Source of the DNA: Fibrobacter sp.
GTDB taxonomy: Bacteria > Fibrobacterota > Fibrobacteria > Fibrobacterales > Fibrobacteraceae
DNA: 39,819 nucleotides
Direction: 5' to 3'
NCBI GenBank assembly: GCA_024399035.1
Contig: JAKSID010000024.1
Coordinates: 1-39,819, forward strand
The translations under genes were made by a program, and so were the position numbers. Under the pieces are notes generated by a model that saw nothing but the letters and a program-made list of their open reading frames with translations, was not told the origin of the DNA and searched no databases. Of the stretch, positions 33,087 to 39,819 are shown in pieces. Positions within the stretch are counted from its first letter, which is position 1, and each line of letters begins with the position of its first letter.

Positions 33087-33617
33087 CTACACACTTATTT
33101 GGCGTTTGACCACGGTCAAAACCCAAAAATCGCCTTTTTTGTGACGATTTTCAACAAAATGGCCGTCAGCAACCAGCGCCTGGGGCACATTTTCGATAGG
33201 GGATCCTTCGTCTAATAATATATCTATGCGAAAACCCTCGGGGAGCCCGGCCAACACAAGGCGGCTACGGGCTGCATTTCGGGGGCAGACCACCCCGCGC
33301 AAGTCCAGCACCTGGGGGAATTCCTGCCTTAGGCTTTCGGGAAGTTCCAAAACCTTGATTTTTTCGCAAAAATCGGCAATTTTATCTGAATTCTCCTTGG
33401 GAGAGTCCAGCCAATCCCCTACAGGAAAGGATTCCAGACGGGCGGCCACCACCTTGGCCAAGGATGCCTCCGGCGACAAAACAATTCCTGAGCCCCTCCG
33501 AATCCAGTCGGAGCAGGCAAAAGCCAGCAATTTTTGCAGATTTTCCGCAAAATTGGCCATTTTTTCGTTGGCAGCGATCCACCGAGCGATAGGATTATTT
33601 TGTAAACTGTCCGTCAT
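33087..33617 (-). CDS. TusA/SirA-like sulfurtransferase-fold protein with N-terminal extension
   Basis: This 176-residue protein has a C-terminal TusA-like domain (about 103-173): LDLRGVVCPRNAARSRLVLAGLPEGFRI followed by a VPQALVADGHFV segment. The sulfur-carrier cysteine of TusA is present as C111, but the usual CPxP motif reads CPRN. The N-terminal 100 residues are a helical extension not seen in ordinary TusA proteins of about 80 residues. TusA family members pass persulfide sulfur to tRNA thiolation, cofactor or sulfur-oxidation pathways. No partner of those pathways is present nearby. The ATG at 33617 lacks a Shine-Dalgarno; TAAAAT sits 8 bases upstream. Confidence 0.7.
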   Translation of the reverse strand: MTDSLQNNPIARWIAANEKMANFAENLQKLLAFACSDWIRRGSGIVLSPEASLAKVVAARLESFPVGDWLDSPKENSDKIADFCEKIKVLELPESLRQEFPQVLDLRGVVCPRNAARSRLVLAGLPEGFRIDILLDEGSPIENVPQALVADGHFVENRHKKGDFWVLTVVKRQISV

Positions 33618-33645
33618 ATTCACAGATTTTAGGTAAAAAATCGGT

Positions 33646-33651
33646 TATAAT
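33646..33651 (+). promoter_or_regulatory. Possible -10 box (TATAAT) for the glycosyltransferase gene
   Basis: A perfect TATAAT lies 85 bases upstream of the glycosyltransferase start codon in the divergent gap. The region 17 bases before it has no good -35 match. The leader would be about 78 bases. Confidence 0.4.
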
Positions 33652-33735
33652 GTAGCAAACTTTGCCAATGCTTTCTATATTTGGCGCCAAGCTTTGTGTT
33701 AAGCAAAAAGTTTAAACATAGGTTATACGGTTTTT

Positions 33736-35304
33736 ATGGCAATCAGTACGATCCTACTGGATATCATGTTCGTGATCTACGTTATCGCGGGCGTTGGTCT
33801 TGTTATCTACGGCTTCAGCTGTTATTACAGCATCTACTTGTTCCTCAAGAACAGCCGTTCTACCCGCCTTTCCGACCGAAAGAAGATTTTGCAGTTCTAC
33901 CGCGAACACGGCATGGAAGACCTGCCCCAGGTCACCACCCAGCTCCCCGTATTTAACGAAGCAAACTGTGTTGAACGTCTCTTGGAGGCAGTATGCGCCA
34001 TTGACTACCCCAAGGACAAGCACGAAATCCAGGTTCTGGACGACTCCACCGACGAATGCTACGAAGTTGCAAAGAAGAAGGTGGAAGAACTCCAGGCTCA
34101 GGGCTACGACATCAAGCTTATCCACCGTACCAACCGTCAGGAATTCAAGGCCGGTGCTCTTAAGGAAGCCATGGCTGTGGCTAAGGGCGACTTCCTCGCC
34201 ATTTTCGACGCCGACTTCGTCCCCGAAAAGGACTTCCTCCTGAAGACCATTCCCTACATGGTGATGGACGAACAGGTGGGCCTGGTCCAGGGTCGTTGGG
34301 GCCATCTGAACCGCACCGAATCCGGTCTTACTCTTGCCCAGTCCATCGGTATCGACGGCCACTTCGTAGTGGAACAGTCCGCACGTAGCTGGGGCAAGCT
34401 CTTTATGAACTTTAACGGTACCGCAGGTGTCTGGCGCAAGCAGGCCATCTATGGCGGTGGCGGCTGGGAAGGCGACACCCTTACCGAAGACATGGACCTT
34501 TCTTACCGTTCTCAGCTCGCTGGTTGGAAGATGAAGTTCGTGTTTGACGTGATCGTCCCTGCAGAACTTCCCAACGATATCAACGCATTCAAGGCACAGC
34601 AGTTCCGCTGGGCTAAGGGTTCTATCCAGACTGCAATCAAGATTCTCCCCCGCGTTCTCAAGGCCGACGTTCCTTTCCGCGTGAAGCTTGGCGCATTCCT
34701 GCACACTACCCACTACTCTATCCACCCCTGCATGCTTTTCACCGCCCTCTGCGCATGGCCGCTGTTGGCATTCTTTGAACCGGTAGCACACCTCCCGACT
34801 TGGGTGTATACCGTCGGTTTCAGCTTTATCTTCCTTGCTGCAATCGCTCCTTCTGTTCTTTACTTCGTTGCTCAGCGCTGCTCCGGCTACACCGGTTGGA
34901 AGGTTCGCCTCCTCAGCATGCCGATCCTTATGGCTCTGGGCGTTGGTATCGCAGTAAGCAACTCCAAGGCCGTGTTCGCCGCTGTTACCGGCCGCAAGAG
35001 CGGCTTCGTCCGCACCCCCAAGAGCGGTGTTGGTCAGAAGAAGAAAGCAACCAGCCACTACAAGCAGAAGTTCCCCTGGCAGGCAATCGTTGAACTTGGC
35101 GTGGGTGTCTACTGTATCTTCGGTATGCTGGAATACATCGGCGCCCAGAAGTTCATTATCGGACCGTTCCTCGCCCTCTATTCCATCGGCTTCCTCTCTG
35201 TGGGCGTTCTGAGCTTTATGCACTACGTTGGCAACATGGTCGAAGTCTACAAGGCTCGCAAGGACGAAAACCACCACGTTGAAGGCGTCGATCTGGGCAA
35301 GTAA
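33736..35304 (+). CDS. Family 2 glycosyltransferase, cellulose/mannan synthase-like
   Basis: This 522-residue inner-membrane protein has one N-terminal helix region (about 8-35), a cytosolic GT-A domain and about five C-terminal helices. The processive GT2 signature is complete: DD at 102-103, DAD at 158-160, TED with the catalytic base D252, and QQFRW at 288-292. It should polymerise a beta-linked polysaccharide from a nucleotide sugar and pass it across the membrane. Sequence style (QVLDDSTD, NFNGTAGVWRK) resembles cellulose-synthase-like A/mannan synthases, but the sugar is not determined. No BcsB, BcsC or PilZ gene is adjacent. A terminator follows. Confidence 0.9.
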   Translation: MAISTILLDIMFVIYVIAGVGLVIYGFSCYYSIYLFLKNSRSTRLSDRKKILQFYREHGMEDLPQVTTQLPVFNEANCVERLLEAVCAIDYPKDKHEIQVLDDSTDECYEVAKKKVEELQAQGYDIKLIHRTNRQEFKAGALKEAMAVAKGDFLAIFDADFVPEKDFLLKTIPYMVMDEQVGLVQGRWGHLNRTESGLTLAQSIGIDGHFVVEQSARSWGKLFMNFNGTAGVWRKQAIYGGGGWEGDTLTEDMDLSYRSQLAGWKMKFVFDVIVPAELPNDINAFKAQQFRWAKGSIQTAIKILPRVLKADVPFRVKLGAFLHTTHYSIHPCMLFTALCAWPLLAFFEPVAHLPTWVYTVGFSFIFLAAIAPSVLYFVAQRCSGYTGWKVRLLSMPILMALGVGIAVSNSKAVFAAVTGRKSGFVRTPKSGVGQKKKATSHYKQKFPWQAIVELGVGVYCIFGMLEYIGAQKFIIGPFLALYSIGFLSVGVLSFMHYVGNMVEVYKARKDENHHVEGVDLGK

Positions 35305-35355
35305 TTCCAAGTTCGCACCTTCGCCGGTTTCAAGTTCGCGCGAAAGTTTAAAAGA

Positions 35356-35385
35356 ATCCTCGGTCGCTGGACCGAGGATCCTTTC
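35356..35385. terminator. Convergent terminator between the glycosyltransferase and pseudopilin genes
   Basis: A perfect 10-bp stem, ATCCTCGGTC/GACCGAGGAT, with a GCTG loop is followed by CCTTTCATTT on the plus strand. It lies 51 bases after the glycosyltransferase stop, and the end of the minus-strand pseudopilin gene abuts it. Confidence 0.8.
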
Positions 35386-35650
35386 ATTTGTATGGAATGG
35401 AATCACGAGCGAGGGTCGCGCCGCTGCTGTTGGGAAGCGCGCCGGGACGATGGTAGGGGCTTGCACTCTTTTGGTAGGGGATTGCGCCGTAGGTGTTGCG
35501 CAGGAGCTCCGAGGAGTCCTTGTAGTAGCCTCGCGTCAGTTGCAGGGTTTGCCTGTGGTAATGGCCATAGATTTGCAGGGCCGACAGGCTGAGGGCAGAG
35601 GCCGCGGCCAGCGCCACCAGAAGTTCTATTAAGGTAAAGCCGCGTCGCAT
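35384..35650 (-). CDS. Type IV pilin-like / pseudopilin protein (short)
   Basis: This 88-residue protein opens with MRR-GFTLIELLVALAAASALS, the class III prepilin signature: cleavage after Gly, N-methylated Phe and Glu at +5, with the hydrophobic assembly helix. The remaining 60 residues form a short, Tyr/Ser-rich pilin head. It is very small for a major pilin and fits a minor pseudopilin of a type II secretion or type IV pilus system. AGGAGG precedes the ATG by 8 bases, and the start lies inside the 3' end of the previous gene (22-base overlap). Last gene of the cluster. Confidence 0.8.
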   Translation of the reverse strand: MRRGFTLIELLVALAAASALSLSALQIYGHYHRQTLQLTRGYYKDSSELLRNTYGAIPYQKSASPYHRPGALPNSSGATLARDSIPYK

Positions 35651-35970
35651 AGAATCAACCTCCTGAGTTTTACGGGATGGATGGACGGGGCGGTAACTTC
35701 GGCAACCAGCAAATGGGCTAGCCCCGGGACGGGAGAAAGGGTATAAGAGACGTCGCCGGAGGTAAATTGCCCCGCGGCCCCGCAGCTGGGGATGTTATGA
35801 ACAAGGAATTCCATGGTCTGTGTGGCACAGAGGAAAGCCTGCGCTTGGCGTCGTTCAGCGCCCCGCAATTGCAGAAACCCCTCCACGAACTTGCAGAAGA
35901 CCGCGGAAGACGCCCCGAGGATCGCGAGAGCCACAAGGACTTCCATCAAGGTAAAGCCATTCTTTTTCAT
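35629..35970 (-). CDS. Pseudopilin, GspI/PilV-like
   Basis: This 113-residue protein begins MKKN-GFTLMEVLVALAILGASSAVF, a class III prepilin signature typical of GspI/PilV-type minor pilins. Two or three cysteines lie in the head. It should be processed by a prepilin peptidase, which is not in the window. Its ATG overlaps the stop of the upstream gene in an ATGA junction, so translation is coupled. The downstream pseudopilin gene overlaps its end. Confidence 0.82.
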   Translation of the reverse strand: MKKNGFTLMEVLVALAILGASSAVFCKFVEGFLQLRGAERRQAQAFLCATQTMEFLVHNIPSCGAAGQFTSGDVSYTLSPVPGLAHLLVAEVTAPSIHPVKLRRLILCDAALP

Positions 35971-36719
35971 TCATAAACCCACTGGAAAGGGACGAGTTCG
36001 CCATCCACAAATGCGGGAAGCAAATTGGACGACATCACAAAGGTGGAGGGGCCTACCACAAGGCCCGAGAACTTGAAATCCCGAGAGAGTTCGACGGCAT
36101 CACCGCTGTACGCCTCCACATATCGGGCGGACACCGCGCCCGCGACCTTTAAGGGACCTAGGGAGTACAGCCGCAAGGTGTCAAAGCTTGCGGCGCCCTT
36201 AAGCGTAAGACTGCCGCTCGCAAAAAAGTTTCCGCAGGCGGCGTGGCCCGACAAGTCCAAATACAGGTCGCCATCCAAAACCTGCAAGCTAAGGTCGCGG
36301 GCCTCCCCAAAAAGCCTGCGGTTGCCGGATTTCGTCTGGAGGTTTTCCGCCGTCAGGATTTCCCGTTTCAGAATCGTCTTAAAACCGTCCGCAACAATCC
36401 GTCTTTGTCCGAAGGGCACAAGACTCGTATCCTTCACAAAGATTCCCGAAATCGCGTGAACATGATCCGAAGAAACATCCATCCATAGCCCCCGCATATT
36501 CCTGGAGACCTTTGGCAGTTTCCACTCCCAAGTTTCGTTTTCAAAATAGTCCCCAGGAATTCCCTTTAGGTTTGCAAGTATGGCGGATTCCTCGTCATAA
36601 ATACTCTGAAGCAGTTTTTCTTTTTGCAAGACAACCCGACGCACGCCTCCAGAAGCCTGCATCAGCGCAGTCAGCATGCAAGTTACCGCAAGAACAATTC
36701 CTAAAACAAGAGAAAGCAC
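35967..36719 (-). CDS. Unrecognised membrane-anchored protein of the pseudopilin cluster
   Basis: This 250-residue protein has a single N-terminal hydrophobic helix (about 1-22, LSLVLGIVLAVTCMLTALM) without a prepilin Gly-Phe-Glu signature. Then comes a charged region and, from about 140 to 235, short beta-strand-like repeats (LDLSGHAACGNFFASGSLTLKGAASFDTLRLYSLG...), which look like a small beta-solenoid. I know no family for it. Its place before the pseudopilins suggests the role held by PilX/GspK-type proteins, by position only. It starts at GTG with GGGGAGG 4 bases before, and overlaps the next gene in an ATGA junction. Confidence 0.65.
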   Translation of the reverse strand: MLSLVLGIVLAVTCMLTALMQASGGVRRVVLQKEKLLQSIYDEESAILANLKGIPGDYFENETWEWKLPKVSRNMRGLWMDVSSDHVHAISGIFVKDTSLVPFGQRRIVADGFKTILKREILTAENLQTKSGNRRLFGEARDLSLQVLDGDLYLDLSGHAACGNFFASGSLTLKGAASFDTLRLYSLGPLKVAGAVSARYVEAYSGDAVELSRDFKFSGLVVGPSTFVMSSNLLPAFVDGELVPFQWVYE

Positions 36720-36729
36720 ACATCCTCCC

Positions 36730-37803
36730 CTACTTTGCAGAAATTGAAACCACAGAATCCCTGCAGGTCAATTCCACCTGGGATCTGCGAATTTCAGAAA
36801 CGACAAATTCGCCCAAGGAATCCCCGACCTTAAAAGTTCGAGTTTCCGGCGCGGTTTGTTTTTCCATAATTTGATTTTTCGCGGTTTGGGTTCCCTTGAT
36901 TTCAGCCACAAACAACTGGGGCGCCACAATTCCACGCAACCTGATTTGCGGCAAATTACATGCAGCCTTTCGCCTGGCCGAAACACGAACCGATTTCTTT
37001 TCTTCCACAATTTCAAACAAAGGGGGCGCCGACAATTCCACCAAGGGAACGTCTTGCATATCCGTTGGAGTAAACAAATCCTCTACAGAAAAAAGGTTTT
37101 GCGTCCAAAGGACAGCCGCCAATAACAACGCTACAGCAAGCAACACCAACCCACGGAATTTCCTTGCAACATTCCAAACCACCACAGGACATTTTTCACA
37201 TTCCCTAAGATCCACAAATTTCCAAAATGAATCCTTGGCAGCCCGCTTAAACAAAGGCTTTCGGCAAGGTCCAATAATTTCAATTTCGGGGAAACATTCA
37301 CCGCGAGAAAACAAATCGTCTTCCTTCAAGAAGGTTCTAAAACGTTCCAACCGCCGTTCCACCAAGTCCGCAACTTCTTCAACTGAACCCGTAACTTCTT
37401 CATCCGGGCCCTCGTAGCCGCATTCCTCAGACCAGTGACAAAGCCGCCCCTCAAGAAAAACCTGAATAAAAAGCGTCCCGTTTTCAACTTTCCAGAACAG
37501 ACCATTTCCAAAGTCCACCGATGATTGCCTCAAATATTCATCAGCCCAACCAAACATCCAGATTTGTGGCGGCAGCAATCTCTTTGAAAGCACATGTTTC
37601 CTTGCAATCGTTTCATCCTGAACCATTACCAAAAATCGATATTTACGACCTTCCACAGAATTAAATGAAATCATCAAATTCAAGAAGACCCGCTTTAAAT
37701 CCAACTGCGGAAAATCCTCGGCCAACTGTTTGACAATCTGGGATTCCGAAGGCTGCCCATCAAATTTGGTCACGTATTCCCAAGTGCAAATTCTAACGCA
37801 CAT
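36730..37803 (-). CDS. GspC/PilP-like bitopic protein with large cytoplasmic domain
   Basis: This 357-residue protein has a cytoplasmic N-terminal domain of about 210 residues, one transmembrane helix (about 217-236, GLVLLAVALLLAAVLW) and a periplasmic part. The end (about 284-357, RLRGIVAPQLFVAEIKG...FKVGDSLGEFVVSEIRRSQVELTCRDSVVSI) resembles the homology region of GspC/PilP that contacts the secretin. The N-terminal part may correspond to GspL/PilM-like functions, but I see no clear actin-like motifs. The ATG at 37803, 7 bases after the secretin stop, is chosen over upstream starts inside the secretin gene. Position next to the secretin supports the role. Confidence 0.65.
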   Translation of the reverse strand: MCVRICTWEYVTKFDGQPSESQIVKQLAEDFPQLDLKRVFLNLMISFNSVEGRKYRFLVMVQDETIARKHVLSKRLLPPQIWMFGWADEYLRQSSVDFGNGLFWKVENGTLFIQVFLEGRLCHWSEECGYEGPDEEVTGSVEEVADLVERRLERFRTFLKEDDLFSRGECFPEIEIIGPCRKPLFKRAAKDSFWKFVDLRECEKCPVVVWNVARKFRGLVLLAVALLLAAVLWTQNLFSVEDLFTPTDMQDVPLVELSAPPLFEIVEEKKSVRVSARRKAACNLPQIRLRGIVAPQLFVAEIKGTQTAKNQIMEKQTAPETRTFKVGDSLGEFVVSEIRRSQVELTCRDSVVSISAK

Positions 37804-37810
37804 ATGCGCC

Positions 37811-39553
37811 CTACTTTTCCAGGATCGGTGTAATGAAAATTGCCAATTCGTTTTCCTCTTCCTCTTCGGATACGTAGCTGAAAAGTCGACCAATCAAAGG
37901 AATGCTGCCAAGGAAAGGCACCGCAGTTCGCACCTCAGACTTATTCTTGCGAATTAAACCGCCCAGGCAAAAAGTTTCCCCATCCTTCAGCGAAACCACA
38001 GTCTTCAAATTGCGAGTGCTAATGTCTCGGGGCCCATCGCCAGTGCTACGCCCTGCTGTTTTTATTTCGGGAGAAACTTCCAAGGTTATGACTCCCTCGC
38101 CAGTCACCACAGGCGTCATCTCCAGGGAAATGCCATCGTTAAAGGAGCGGTAATCCGTAATAGGGAAACCATCTGCAGAAACTTGGCTCACCAAATAGTA
38201 AACCGTATTGGTCACATTCAGTTCCGCCTTGTTGCCATTGAGGGTGGAGAGCCGCGGGCGTGCTAAAACCTCGGCCTCGTTACGTTCCTCCATGGAAGCC
38301 AATTCTAGTTCAAAACGATCCGGCAACAAACCGATTTTTCCAAAGGCTCCCGCCACAGAAAAATCCTTGCCCAGAAAATCAAAGTACCCTTTGGCGCCTA
38401 CGTTATACTCCCCCGTTTTTCTGCCGGAACCGCCTCGCATACCGATTTCAAAATTCTTGCCGCGCTTGAATTCCACAATGATGCAAGAAAGCGTTACCTG
38501 CATAGCGGGCACATCAATTTGTCGTAGCATTTCCTCTGCCGTTTGAATCTCATTTTCAGAGCCACTTAAAAGCAGGCCGTTCTGCTCCTTGATTTCAACG
38601 GCAAGAAATTCAGGATTGGGCGAGAACTTTCCCAAGTACGCCAAAGCCTTTTCAGAATGGATATACCTCAAGGGCACAAGCCGAGTCTTTGAAAGAGCTT
38701 TCTTGGCCCCGCCTTCAGAAACAAAAAGTTTATTGGAATCCAATACGTAGCTGTAACGGCGGCCTTTAAACAAAGCATCCAGTAAGGTAACCAAATCAAC
38801 GTCCTCAAATAAGACCTGAGCATTCTCTCGAATGTCCCCATACACCGCCAAGTCCAATTCCGCAACGCTAGCCAGTTCCTGCAGCACCGTTTTCAAAGGA
38901 ACGTCGCGAGCCTCGAGTACATACAAACTATCGTTCTTTTCTAGGCGTAATTTTTCTGTTTCCCGTTTTTCCGATTTCGCCTCTTTGTTCTGCACAACCA
39001 GCATTCCGCCAATATTTTTCACCTTAAAACCCGCCGTAGTCATCAGGGCAACAAAGGCTTCCTTCGCACCCATGTTCCGCAAGTCACCACTAACTTGCCC
39101 AGTCACGGATGGTTCCAGCAAAATGTTCAAGCCAGAATTCAACCCATATTCACGAACAAATTCACCCACATCCTTGTCACGAACAGACAACGTCACCAAC
39201 GAATCCTTCATAGAAAATTCATGAGCACCGCGGTTTACCTTCTTGCGGATATGGAATATGGATCCATCTTGATACATTTCCAGGTTGTTTGCCAGGCAGA
39301 GCGCCGTCAAACCATCCACAAAATCCACTCCGTCCATGTGGAAGGTTACAGGGAAATTCAAGCCATCATCCACCAAAATCGGGGTATTAAACCCTAAAGA
39401 CAGGGTTCTAACCACTTCAGAAAGGGGCGTTTGCACAAAATCAATGGAGTTTTTGGCAGATGTTTTGGAAAATGCTGTCGAAAAAGCAACCAAAATCAAG
39501 AAAAACATGGTTTTGGGCGCACCACAATTTTTAAAAAGCAGTATGTTAGGCAA
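37811..39553 (-). CDS. Secretin (GspD/PilQ family outer-membrane channel)
   Basis: This 580-residue protein has a signal peptide, N-terminal STN/N0- and N1-like domains (IDFVQTPLSEVVRTLSLGFNTPILVDD near 37-63 and a second from about 105), and a C-terminal secretin domain from about 330. That domain carries EVLARPRLSTLNGNKAELNV, VSLKDGETFCLGGLI and the hallmark VPFLGSIPLIGRLFSYV. It should form the outer-membrane ring for a type II secretion or type IV pilus machine. The TTG at 39553 has GAGGG 4 bases before it; an ATG at 39508 directly before the hydrophobic core (MFFLILVAFSTAFS) is the alternative. First gene of the cluster in view. Confidence 0.92.
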   Translation of the reverse strand: MPNILLFKNCGAPKTMFFLILVAFSTAFSKTSAKNSIDFVQTPLSEVVRTLSLGFNTPILVDDGLNFPVTFHMDGVDFVDGLTALCLANNLEMYQDGSIFHIRKKVNRGAHEFSMKDSLVTLSVRDKDVGEFVREYGLNSGLNILLEPSVTGQVSGDLRNMGAKEAFVALMTTAGFKVKNIGGMLVVQNKEAKSEKRETEKLRLEKNDSLYVLEARDVPLKTVLQELASVAELDLAVYGDIRENAQVLFEDVDLVTLLDALFKGRRYSYVLDSNKLFVSEGGAKKALSKTRLVPLRYIHSEKALAYLGKFSPNPEFLAVEIKEQNGLLLSGSENEIQTAEEMLRQIDVPAMQVTLSCIIVEFKRGKNFEIGMRGGSGRKTGEYNVGAKGYFDFLGKDFSVAGAFGKIGLLPDRFELELASMEERNEAEVLARPRLSTLNGNKAELNVTNTVYYLVSQVSADGFPITDYRSFNDGISLEMTPVVTGEGVITLEVSPEIKTAGRSTGDGPRDISTRNLKTVVSLKDGETFCLGGLIRKNKSEVRTAVPFLGSIPLIGRLFSYVSEEEEENELAIFITPILEK

Positions 39554-39819
39554 ATAATCCCTCGGGATTTGGGCCTACCCGGCCAAGGGATATAAAAAAG
39601 ACCCAGTCTAGGATCTAAAAAGGAATATACAAAATCTGGATTAAAAAAAAGTATTCGGCCCATTTTTTCACTTTTTTACAGGATATCTCTTGCCAACTTA
39701 TACGTAAATAGATAATTTTTGGCACATGAAGATGATTAACGCTCTTACAGTAGCATTTGATGGTCGATGGTGGCGCGGACTCTAACATAGAGTCTGGTAT
39801 TTGCAAATTGTATCGCGCG
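39554..39819. other. Upstream region of the secretin cluster, no gene recognised
   Basis: The last 266 bases are AT-rich and contain no reading frame I can support. A possible minus-strand terminator lies at 39593-39615. An ACTCTA/TAGAGT inverted repeat lies near 39780-39795. The region probably holds the promoter and leader of the secretin cluster. Confidence 0.5.
39593..39615 (-). terminator. Possible terminator or attenuator upstream of the secretin gene
   Basis: On the minus strand GATCC/GGGTC (with one G-T pair) and a 6-base loop are followed by six T. It would end a transcript coming from the right edge, or act as an attenuator in the secretin leader. The stem is short. Confidence 0.4.

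Noticed and set aside
35384..39553. Horizontally acquired island for the secretion cluster.
   Set aside because: There is no integrase, tRNA, flanking repeat or clear base-composition break in view, and the small codon-style difference from neighbours could reflect low expression.
39615..39806. A 63-codon minus-strand frame upstream of the secretin gene.
   Set aside because: It has no Shine-Dalgarno, runs into the terminator-like hairpin and has no domain or helix pattern. It is probably non-coding.

Overview
The window is a stretch of bacterial chromosome that looks like Fibrobacter (phylum Fibrobacterota). This is inferred from the combination of gene families, gene style and intergenic repeats, not from a marker gene search. 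It holds no rRNA, tRNA, transposase or CRISPR array that I could recognise. Most of it is housekeeping DNA of a Gram-negative-type cell: it has a complete Tol-Pal envelope system, lipoproteins with lipoboxes, and a secretin. Coding is dense on both strands.

Region by region. (1) 48-3083 (-) is a very large secreted lipoprotein made of collagen-like Gly-X-Y tracts, eight two-cysteine modules and four DHPNGG modules, ending in a histidine phosphatase domain. (2) 3356-4905 (-) has a dCMP deaminase and a short-chain dehydrogenase, separated by a 62-bp tandem REP-like repeat. (3) 5137-10306 (+) has a sodium-coupled NSS transporter, its 33-residue MetS-like partner, and a three-domain LplT/PlsC/acyl-ACP-synthetase protein for lysophospholipid recycling; a RidA-type protein follows at 10534-11001 (+). 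(4) 11057-19297 (-) reads rapA, proB, scpB, mutS and an HD-domain gene. The gaps rapA-proB and proB-scpB are filled by unusual inverted heptamer arrays. (5) 19362-21459 (+) has a GYF/RDD membrane protein and murA. (6) 21586-26538 (-) is the tolQ-tolR-tolA-tolB-pal-cpoB operon, preceded by a FecR-domain lipoprotein (26711-28240), rnhB and purN (28401-29758).

(7) 29759-30078 is a hairpin-rich gap with a possible 27-29 residue membrane peptide. (8) 30079-31965 (-) is a SulP anion transporter with a STAS domain. (9) 32138-33617 (-) is a compact operon of three poorly characterised genes: a TusA-like protein, an SGNH-like protein and a zinc-ribbon protein. (10) 33736-35304 (+) is a processive-type family 2 glycosyltransferase. 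(11) 35384-39553 (-) is a compact type II secretion/type IV pilus-like cluster: secretin, a GspC/PilP-like inner-membrane protein, an unrecognised membrane-anchored protein and two pseudopilins, with no ATPase in view.

The features most worth a second look are the collagen-phosphatase lipoprotein, the family of inverted heptamer-array elements (two of which share a covarying core hairpin), the TusA/SGNH/zinc-ribbon operon, the divergent pseudopilin cluster, and the structured leaders upstream of the NSS transporter and purN. Coordinates of motifs and starts come from reading the sequence by eye and may be off by a base or two.
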